DNA of 55,865 nt, from contig SCRF01000122.1 in NCBI GenBank assembly GCA_004322005.1, positions 1-55,865 of the forward strand, written 5' to 3'. Made by a program: the position numbers and the translations under genes. Within the stretch, counting starts at the first letter, position 1; every line of letters begins with the position of its first letter. Below, piece by piece: positions 8,107 through 14,681 of the stretch. This stretch comes from Rhodanobacter sp. (GTDB taxonomy: Bacteria; Pseudomonadota; Gammaproteobacteria; Xanthomonadales; Rhodanobacteraceae). Under the pieces are notes generated by a model, which worked only from the letters and a program-made list of their open reading frames with translations, searched no databases and had not been told where the DNA came from.

Positions 8107-8146
8107 CTGACGCGGACCGCTCAAAGAAGTATAGTAAACGCATCAT
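8107..8146 (+). promoter_or_regulatory. nsrR promoter with a second, weaker NsrR-like site
   Basis: CTGACG (8107-8112) and TATAGT (8130-8135) are separated by 17 bases and fit a sigma-70 promoter for nsrR. The -10 box lies inside 8124-8146, whose right half AAACGCATCAT agrees at 9 of 11 positions with an NsrR half-site and whose left half agrees at 7 of 11. Autoregulation is therefore plausible. Confidence 0.5.
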
Positions 8147-8206
8147 TTTTCTTGCATTGCCGCGTCTCACCCACCAAGCAGCGCCCCCACTGTCCTTCGG
8201 AAAGCC

Positions 8207-8644
8207 ATGCGATTGACCCAATTCTCGGATTATTCCTTGCGCGTGCTGATGTACGCCGCCGCGCAGCGCGAGCGTCTGATCACCATCGAGGAGACCGCGC
8301 TCGTGTACAAGATCTCCCGCAATCATCTGATGAAGGTGGTCAATGTGCTGACGCGCGCGGGGTATCTGAAAGCGGTCCGTGGCCGCACGGGGGGATTCAC
8401 GCTGGCGGTGAGTCCGGACAAGATCCGTCTCGGCACCGTCATGCGCGTGACCGAACCGGATTTCGCCATGGCGGAGTGCTTCACCGCCGACAACCGCTGT
8501 CAGATCACCCCCTCCTGCCGGCTGCGCGGGGTGTTGAGCGAGGCACTTGAAGCGTTTGTCGCAACACTCGACCGTTACACATTGAATGATCTGTTGCTGC
8601 ACCCTGATGACTTCGGCTTGAAGCTGGAAGTGCGCACCGCGTGA
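8207..8644 (+). CDS. nsrR: nitric-oxide-sensing repressor NsrR
   Basis: 145-residue Rrf2-family regulator that carries an Fe-S cluster and releases DNA when nitrosylated. The start MRLTQFSDYSLRVLMYAA and the winged-helix segment ISRNHLMKVVNVLTRAGYLK are classic NsrR; the three cluster cysteines occur in ECFTADNRCQITPSC. GGAAAG precedes the ATG by four bases. It is divergent from the eleven-gene operon and separated from it by the operator described above. The downstream stretch 8645-8918 shows no gene or clear signal. Confidence 0.95.
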   Translation: MRLTQFSDYSLRVLMYAAAQRERLITIEETALVYKISRNHLMKVVNVLTRAGYLKAVRGRTGGFTLAVSPDKIRLGTVMRVTEPDFAMAECFTADNRCQITPSCRLRGVLSEALEAFVATLDRYTLNDLLLHPDDFGLKLEVRTA

Positions 8645-8918
8645 ATGCGCCCGACGACTCATCCCGGAGCACGGAATGGCCGCACAGGTCGATTTGCAGT
8701 AGCCACGCAAGCTATCGGCAAGTTGCCCTTGAGTCGTAGAGCTACTGAAAGAGCGCGGGCATTGGATCGCTGGCCGGCGGCATGCCCATGCGGCGAACGA
8801 AAGCGCGACGCAGTGATCGGCCTCCGGATGCGCCGTTACCCAGCACAGTAGTTCCTGCATTTACCGGACGGCCACCGGGTTGACTATCACTGCAGAAAAC
8901 GATCGATGACCGTGATGC

Positions 8919-8966
8919 TGCACCGCAATGGTGCTTGATGGGGCGGCGCTGCGCACAGATGGTGCG
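8919..8966 (+). promoter_or_regulatory. two NtrC-type enhancer sites
   Basis: TGCACC-GCAAT-GGTGCT (8919-8935) matches the NtrC consensus TGCACC-N5-GGTGCA at 11 of 12 positions, and TGCGCA-CAGAT-GGTGCG (8950-8966) is a weaker copy. Their centres are 31 bp apart, three helical turns, as in classic NtrC enhancers. They lie about 95-130 bp upstream of the start predicted from the sigma-54 promoter. Confidence 0.82.
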
Positions 8967-9028
8967 CGGATAGTGCTCCTGCTGCAGCGATTGCCACTGG
9001 CACCGCCGCATTGGCGCGTCATCGCCAG

Positions 9029-9044
9029 TGGCACGGTTGTTGCG
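9029..9044 (+). promoter_or_regulatory. sigma-54 promoter of the nitrate assimilation operon
   Basis: TGGCAC-GGTTG-TTGCG has GG (9030-9031) and GC (9042-9043) exactly ten bases apart and matches the -24/-12 consensus nearly perfectly. Transcription would start near 9055, leaving a leader of about 85 bases that contains a small CCGCA/TGCGG hairpin. A 9-bp inverted repeat (GCCACTGGC at 8993-9001, GCCAGTGGC at 9024-9032) overlaps the -24 element. Confidence 0.88.
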
Positions 9045-9139
9045 TAGCAACACCCCGTACGACGAAATAACTCGCCAATCCGCATCGCTGCGGAGCGGGC
9101 AGACCGCAACGGCTTGCTCGTCACATTCGGGGGCTCGGG

Positions 9140-10495
9140 ATGCAACGCAAAGCCACACGGATCGATCTGTTCAACCTCGCCACGCCGCCGATGCGTGCCT
9201 TCCATCTCAGTTGGCTGGCGTTTTTCGTCTGCTTCTTCGCCTGGTTCGCGGTGGCGCCGCTGATGCCGCTGGTCAAGAGCGAGTTCGGCCTGGACAAAGA
9301 CCAGATCGCCAACATCAATATTGCCGCCGTGGCGGTCACCATCCTGGTGCGCCTGCTGGTCGGCCCGCTGTGCGATCGGTTCGGTCCGCGCCGTACCTAT
9401 ACCGGGCTGTTGCTGCTGGGCGCGATCCCGGTGTTCGGGATCGCCTTCGCGCAGAGCTATCACGCCTTCCTGTTCTTTCGGCTGGCGATCGGCGCGATCG
9501 GCGCCAGCTTCGTGATCACCCAGTACCACACCTCGGTGATGTTCGCGCCCAACGTGGTGGGCACCGCCAACGCGGCCGCGGCAGGCTGGGGCAACGCCGG
9601 CGGCGGGGTCGCCCAGTCGGTGATGCCGTGGGTGCTCACTGCCATGCTCGCCCTGGGAGTGGAACACAGCCTGGGCTGGCGCGCGGCGATGTTCGTGCCC
9701 GGCGCGCTGATGCTGGTCGTCGGCGTGCTGTACTGGAAATACGCGCAGGATTGCCCGCAGGGCGACTACCGCGAGCTGCGCGCGCGCGGCATTGCCATCG
9801 AGAGCGGCAAGCGCGGCGGCTGGGCGGTGTTCGTCGCGGCCGCGCGCAACTACCGCGTGTGGATGCTGTTCGTCACCTATGGTTGCTGCTTCGGCATCGA
9901 ACTGTTCGTGCACGGCGTGGCCGCCAGCTACTACGTCGACCGCTTCGGGCTGAACTTGCGCAGCGCGGGTCTGGCAGCGGGCAGTTTCGGGTTGCTGGCG
10001 CTGTTCGCGCGCGCCGTGGGCGGCATCGTCTCCGACCGCCTGGCACGGCGAAACGGCCTGCCCGCGCGGACCTGGCTGCTGTTCGCCCTGATGCTGGGCG
10101 AGGGGGTGGGGCTGCTGTGGTTCTCCAGCGTGCAGAGCGCCGGGCTGGCCGTGCTGGCGATGCTCAGCTTCGGCGTGTTCACCCACATGGCCTGCGGCGC
10201 CACCTACGCGCTGACCCCGTTCATCGACCGCCAGGCGCTGGGCGGGGTGTCCGGCATCATCGGCGCGGGCGGCAACGCGGGCGCGGTGGCCGCCGGCTTC
10301 CTGCTCAAGGCGACCGGTTCGGTGCAGGAGACCTTCCTGTGGCTGGGCATATGCGTCATCGGCGGGTCGCTGTGCGCGCTGGCGGTACGTTTCAGCGTGG
10401 CGCACACCACCCGCGAGGAAGGCTACTACCAGGAGGCGCTGCGCCAGCGCGACGCCGCTGCATCGCCGGCCGGCGCCGCGCTGGCGACGGACTGA
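9140..10495 (+). CDS. narK: MFS nitrate/nitrite transporter (NarK/NasA family)
   Basis: 451-residue inner-membrane transporter importing nitrate (and/or exporting nitrite) for assimilation. Both nitrate-signature motifs of the NNP family are visible: GWGNAGGGVAQ in helix 5 and GIIGAGGNAGAVAAGF in helix 11, together with the MFS loop DRFGPRRTY. Twelve helices are expected and the length is normal for a single-unit NarK. It is first in the operon, followed within 16 bp by nirB, and is under the sigma-54/NtrC promoter. The assimilatory context argues for uptake. Confidence 0.93.
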   Translation: MQRKATRIDLFNLATPPMRAFHLSWLAFFVCFFAWFAVAPLMPLVKSEFGLDKDQIANINIAAVAVTILVRLLVGPLCDRFGPRRTYTGLLLLGAIPVFGIAFAQSYHAFLFFRLAIGAIGASFVITQYHTSVMFAPNVVGTANAAAAGWGNAGGGVAQSVMPWVLTAMLALGVEHSLGWRAAMFVPGALMLVVGVLYWKYAQDCPQGDYRELRARGIAIESGKRGGWAVFVAAARNYRVWMLFVTYGCCFGIELFVHGVAASYYVDRFGLNLRSAGLAAGSFGLLALFARAVGGIVSDRLARRNGLPARTWLLFALMLGEGVGLLWFSSVQSAGLAVLAMLSFGVFTHMACGATYALTPFIDRQALGGVSGIIGAGGNAGAVAAGFLLKATGSVQETFLWLGICVIGGSLCALAVRFSVAHTTREEGYYQEALRQRDAAASPAGAALATD

Positions 10496-10510
10496 GTCGC
10501 GGAGATGGCC

Positions 10511-13075
10511 ATGAAACTCGTCGTGATCGGCAATGGCATGGTGGGCCACAAGCTGCTGGAAGAGCTGATGGCGGCGAACCATGCCGACCTCGAGATCACC
10601 GTGCTGTGCGAGGAGCCGCGGCCGGCCTACGACCGTGTGCACCTGTCGGAATTTTTCTCTGGCAAGAGCGCCGAGCAGTTGTCGCTGGCAACCCCCGGCT
10701 TTTTCGACCAGCAGGGCCTGGAACTGCGGTTGGGTGCCCGCGCCGTGGGCATCGACCGTGCGCGCAAGCAGGTGCTGACCGCCGCCGGCGAAACCCTACG
10801 CTACGACAAGCTGGTGCTGGCGACCGGCTCCACCCCGTTCGTGCCGGCGATTCCCGGCAACGATCGGCCGGCCTGCCTGGTCTACCGCACCATCGAGGAT
10901 CTTGAGGCGATGACCGACTGGGGCACGCGGTCGAAGGTCGGCGTGGTGGTCGGTGGCGGGCTGCTCGGGCTGGAGTGCGCCAAGGCGTTGCGCGACATGG
11001 GCCTGCAGACGCACGTCGTCGAATTCGCCGCGCGCCTGATGGCGGTGCAGATGGACGACGGCGGCGGCCGCATGCTGCAGCGGAAGATCGAGGAGCTGGG
11101 CCTCACCGTGCACACCCAGAAAAGCACGCTGGCGATCGTCGACGGCGAGGCCGCGCGTCACCGCATGCAGTTTGCCGACGGCAGCCATCTGGACACCGAC
11201 ATGATCGTGTTTTCCGCCGGCATCCGTCCGCGCGACGAGCTGGCCCGGCAGAGCGAGCTGGGCGTGGGCGAGCGCGGCGGCATCCGCATCGACAACTTCT
11301 GCCGTACCCGCGATCGCGACGTCTACGCGATCGGCGAGTGCGCGTTGTGGGGCGGCAAGCTGTACGGCCTGGTGGCACCGGGCTACGAGATGGCGCGCAT
11401 CGTGGCCGCCCATCTGGGCGCGTTGATGCAGCGTACGCAGGCGGCGCCGCTGCCGGAGTTCGCCGGCGCCGACATGTCCACCAAGCTGAAACTGCTGGGC
11501 GTGGACGTGGCCAGCATCGGCGACGCCCATGGCGCCACGCCCGGCAGCCGCACCTACCAGTTCAGCGACGAGCGCCGGCAGGTCTACAAGAAGCTGGTGG
11601 TCTCGGGCGACGGCAAGCAGTTGCTGGGCGGCGTGCTGGTGGGCGATGCGGCCGAGTACGGCACCCTGCTGCAGATGATGCTCAACGGCATCGCGCTGCC
11701 CGAGGCGCCGGAGTTCCTGATCCTGCCCTCCGCCGACGGCCACGCCCGGCCCGGCCTGGGCGTCGACGCGCTGCCGGCGTCCGCACCGATCTGCTCGTGC
11801 AACAACGTCAGCAAGGGCCAGCTGTGCGAGGCGGTCGGCGCGGGCGCGATGTCGATCGGTGCGTTGAAGACGGCGACCAAGGCCGGTACCAGCTGCGGCG
11901 GCTGCGTGCCGCTGGTCACGCAGATCATGCAGGCCGAGATGAAGCGCCAGGGCCTGGCGGTGAACAACCATCTGTGCGAGCACTTCGCCTGTTCGCGGCA
12001 GGAGCTCTACCACCTGGTGCGGGTCGAGCGCATCCGCCGCTTCGACGAGCTACTGGCTCGCCACGGCAAGGGCCTGGGCTGCGACATCTGCAAGCCCGCG
12101 GTAGCCAGCATCCTGGCCTCGTGCTGGAACGAGTTCGTGCTGCAGAAGGAGCACGCTTCGCTGCAGGATTCCAACGATTATTTCCTCGCCAATATCCAGA
12201 AGGACGGCACCTACTCGGTGGTGCCGCGCATGGCCGGCGGCGAAGTGACGCCGGACGGCCTGATCGCGGTGGGCCAGGTCGCCCGTAAGTACGGCCTGTA
12301 CACCAAGATCACCGGCGGCCAACGCGTGGACATGTTCGGCGCGCGGCTGGAGCAGCTGCCGTCGATCTGGGAGGAACTGATCGCGGCCGGCTTCGAATCC
12401 GGCCATGCCTACGGCAAGTCGGTGCGCACGGTGAAATCCTGCGTGGGCTCGACCTGGTGCCGCTACGGCGTGCAGGACGCGGTCGGCACCGCGATCGACC
12501 TGGAGAACCGCTACAAGGGCCTGCGCTCGCCGCACAAGCTGAAGTTCGCGGTGTCCGGCTGCACCCGCGAATGCGCCGAGGCGCAGGGCAAGGACGTCGG
12601 TGTGATCGCCACCGAAAAAGGCTGGAATCTGTACGTCTGCGGCAACGGCGGCATGAAGCCGCGCCACGCCGAGCTGCTGGCCGGCGACCTCGACACGCCC
12701 ACGCTGATCGCCACCATCGACCGCTTCCTGATGTTCTACATCCGCACCGCCGACCGCCTGCAGCGCACCAGCGTGTGGCGCGACAACCTTGAAGGCGGCC
12801 TGGAGTACCTCAAGGACGTGATCGTGCGCGACACCCTGGGCCTGGCCGCCGAACTGGAAGCGCAGATGCAACAGGTGGTGGACAGCTACGAGTGCGAATG
12901 GAAAAAGGCGATCAGCGACCCGCAGACGCGCCGCCGCTTCCGGCATTTCGTCAACAGCGATGCGGCCGACGACAACGTGGCCTTCGTGACCGAGCGCGGA
13001 CAGATCCGTCCGGCCACGGCGAAAGAAAAGCGCAAGCGGTCCCGACGCATCCCGGCCACGGTCGAAGCGCAGTGA
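10511..13075 (+). CDS. nirB: NAD(P)H nitrite reductase, large subunit
   Basis: Cytoplasmic flavo-haemoprotein reducing nitrite to ammonium. Order of domains: FAD/NADH-binding (KLVVIGNGMVGHKLLEEL... VVVGGGLLGLECAKAL), BFD-type 2Fe-2S (CSCNNVSKGQLC... CGGCVP, about residues 415-470), then sulfite/nitrite reductase domains with sirohaem/4Fe-4S ligands in SCVGSTWCRYG and SGCTRECAEAQGKD (near residues 640-690). 854 residues is standard. ATG at 10511 is preferred because GGAG lies six bases upstream; the ATG at 10505 abuts that site. Needs sirohaem, yet the adjacent sirohaem synthase gene is broken. Confidence 0.97.
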   Translation: MKLVVIGNGMVGHKLLEELMAANHADLEITVLCEEPRPAYDRVHLSEFFSGKSAEQLSLATPGFFDQQGLELRLGARAVGIDRARKQVLTAAGETLRYDKLVLATGSTPFVPAIPGNDRPACLVYRTIEDLEAMTDWGTRSKVGVVVGGGLLGLECAKALRDMGLQTHVVEFAARLMAVQMDDGGGRMLQRKIEELGLTVHTQKSTLAIVDGEAARHRMQFADGSHLDTDMIVFSAGIRPRDELARQSELGVGERGGIRIDNFCRTRDRDVYAIGECALWGGKLYGLVAPGYEMARIVAAHLGALMQRTQAAPLPEFAGADMSTKLKLLGVDVASIGDAHGATPGSRTYQFSDERRQVYKKLVVSGDGKQLLGGVLVGDAAEYGTLLQMMLNGIALPEAPEFLILPSADGHARPGLGVDALPASAPICSCNNVSKGQLCEAVGAGAMSIGALKTATKAGTSCGGCVPLVTQIMQAEMKRQGLAVNNHLCEHFACSRQELYHLVRVERIRRFDELLARHGKGLGCDICKPAVASILASCWNEFVLQKEHASLQDSNDYFLANIQKDGTYSVVPRMAGGEVTPDGLIAVGQVARKYGLYTKITGGQRVDMFGARLEQLPSIWEELIAAGFESGHAYGKSVRTVKSCVGSTWCRYGVQDAVGTAIDLENRYKGLRSPHKLKFAVSGCTRECAEAQGKDVGVIATEKGWNLYVCGNGGMKPRHAELLAGDLDTPTLIATIDRFLMFYIRTADRLQRTSVWRDNLEGGLEYLKDVIVRDTLGLAAELEAQMQQVVDSYECEWKKAISDPQTRRRFRHFVNSDAADDNVAFVTERGQIRPATAKEKRKRSRRIPATVEAQ

Positions 13076-13083
13076 GGCGCGCG

Positions 13084-13437
13084 ATGCATGACAGCATGGC
13101 GACTCGGGGCTGGACCGCGGTCTGCGCGCTCGACGACATCGTGCCCGATACCGGCGTCTGCGCGCTGGTCGACGGCGCGCAGGTGGCGGTATTCCGGGTC
13201 GGCGAGCGCGATCTGTACGCGGTCGACAACCTCGACCCCGGCAGCCACGCCGCGGTGCTCGCGCGCGGCCTGGTCGGCAGCCTGGGCGAGCGCATCGTGG
13301 TGGCCTCGCCGATCACCAAGCAGCACTTCGACCTGCGCACTGGCGAGTGCCTCGAAGCACCGCAACACTCCGTGCGCGCCTGGCAGGCAAGCCTGCGCGA
13401 TGACGGCCAGGTTCTCATCGGAACAGTGGCCCGGTGA
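13084..13437 (+). CDS. nirD: nitrite reductase small subunit
   Basis: 117-residue Rieske-fold partner of NirB. It has the NirD pattern WTAVCALDDIVPDTGVCALV and VFRVGERDLYAVDNLDPGS, ending in the segment around KQHFDLRTGECLE. As in other NirD proteins the Rieske cluster ligands are absent. GAGG lies six bases before the ATG at 13084, eight bases after nirB, and the stop overlaps the GTG of the next gene. Confidence 0.94.
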   Translation: MHDSMATRGWTAVCALDDIVPDTGVCALVDGAQVAVFRVGERDLYAVDNLDPGSHAAVLARGLVGSLGERIVVASPITKQHFDLRTGECLEAPQHSVRAWQASLRDDGQVLIGTVAR

Positions 13438-14681
13438 GCGCGCGGCGGCCACGGCTGGTGGTGATCGGCAACGGCATGGCCGGCATGCGTGCGGTGGAGG
13501 AGCTGCTGCAACTCGCGCCGATGCTCTACGACATCAGCGTGTTTGGCGCCGAGCCCTACGGCAACTACAACCGCATCCTGCTGTCGCTGCTGCTCAGCGG
13601 CGAGAAGGGCGTGGACGAGATCATGCTCAACACGCCAGCGTGGTATGCAAGCCACGGCATTGCCCTGCATGCGGGCGATCCGGTGGTGGCGATCGATCGC
13701 CGGCGCAAACGGGTGCGTTCGCGCAAGGGCGTGGAGCTGGCGTACGACCGGCTGCTGATCGCCACCGGCTCGCAGCCGATCATGCTGCCGGTACCGGGGC
13801 GGGAGTTGCCGGGCGTGATCGGCTTTCGCGGCATCGACGACGTCGAGCGCATGCTCGACGCCACCCGCACGCACCGGCGCGCCGCCGTGATCGGCGGCGG
13901 CCTGCTCGGCATCGAGGCGGCCAACGGGCTGTCGCGGCGCGGCATGCAGGTCACCCTGATCCACCGCAGCGACGTGCTGCTGGAGCAGCAGCTCAACGCC
14001 GATGCGGCCGCGCTGCTCGGGCGCAGCCTGAAAGCACGCGGGCTGGAACTGCGGCTCAACGCGGACACCGTCGCGTTGTACGGCAACGCGCGGGTCGAGG
14101 GCGTGGCGCTGGCCGACGGCAGCCGCATCGACGCCGAGCTGGTGGTGATGGCGGTGGGCGTGCGGCCGGACATCGCGCTGGCCAAGGCGAGCGGGCTGCA
14201 CTGCGAGCGCGGCATCGTGGTCGACGACACCTTGCAGACCTACGATCCCAGCGTCTACGCGGTGGGCGAATGCGTGCAGCATCGCAAGGCCACCTTCGGG
14301 CTGGTGGCACCGGTATGGGAACAGGCGCGGGTCTGCGCCGCGCATCTGGCGCGGCTCGGCCATCGCCGCTACCGCGCCAGCCAGACCGCCACCAAACTCA
14401 AGGTCACCGGCGTCGAGGTGTATTCGGCGGGGGCGTTTCTCGGCGGCGCGGGCACCGAGGACATCGTGCTGCGCGATCCGCACCGCGGCATCTACAAGCG
14501 GCTGGTGCTGAAAGACAACCGGGTGATCGGCGCGGTGCTCTACGGCGACGTGAAGGACGGCGGCTGGTACTTCGAGCTGATCCAGGGCGCCACCGACATC
14601 ACCGCGTTTCGCAGCCGCGTGCTGTTCGGCAAGGCGTACTGCAACCTTGCCGATGACCGATGCACGCGGGCGGTGGCATGA
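13434..14681 (+). CDS. FAD/NAD(P)-dependent oxidoreductase of the nitrate reductase
   Basis: 415-residue pyridine-nucleotide-disulfide-type reductase with two Rossmann motifs (VVIGNGMAGMRAVEEL near the N-terminus and AAVIGGGLLGIEAANGL near residue 150) and the third FAD motif VYAVGECVQH. It resembles the N-terminal third of NirB and NasB-type electron-transfer subunits but lacks their BFD and sirohaem domains. The GTG start overlaps the nirD stop and the stop overlaps the nitrate reductase ATG. It probably feeds NAD(P)H electrons into the nitrate reductase, whose own C-terminal BFD domain would accept them. Confidence 0.88.
   Translation: MSARRPRLVVIGNGMAGMRAVEELLQLAPMLYDISVFGAEPYGNYNRILLSLLLSGEKGVDEIMLNTPAWYASHGIALHAGDPVVAIDRRRKRVRSRKGVELAYDRLLIATGSQPIMLPVPGRELPGVIGFRGIDDVERMLDATRTHRRAAVIGGGLLGIEAANGLSRRGMQVTLIHRSDVLLEQQLNADAAALLGRSLKARGLELRLNADTVALYGNARVEGVALADGSRIDAELVVMAVGVRPDIALAKASGLHCERGIVVDDTLQTYDPSVYAVGECVQHRKATFGLVAPVWEQARVCAAHLARLGHRRYRASQTATKLKVTGVEVYSAGAFLGGAGTEDIVLRDPHRGIYKRLVLKDNRVIGAVLYGDVKDGGWYFELIQGATDITAFRSRVLFGKAYCNLADDRCTRAVA

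Noticed and set aside
8861-10642. 593-codon open frame on the minus strand, antisense to the nitrate transporter
   Set aside because: His/Gln/Arg-rich composition typical of GC-rich antisense frames; the plus-strand gene shows clear family motifs.
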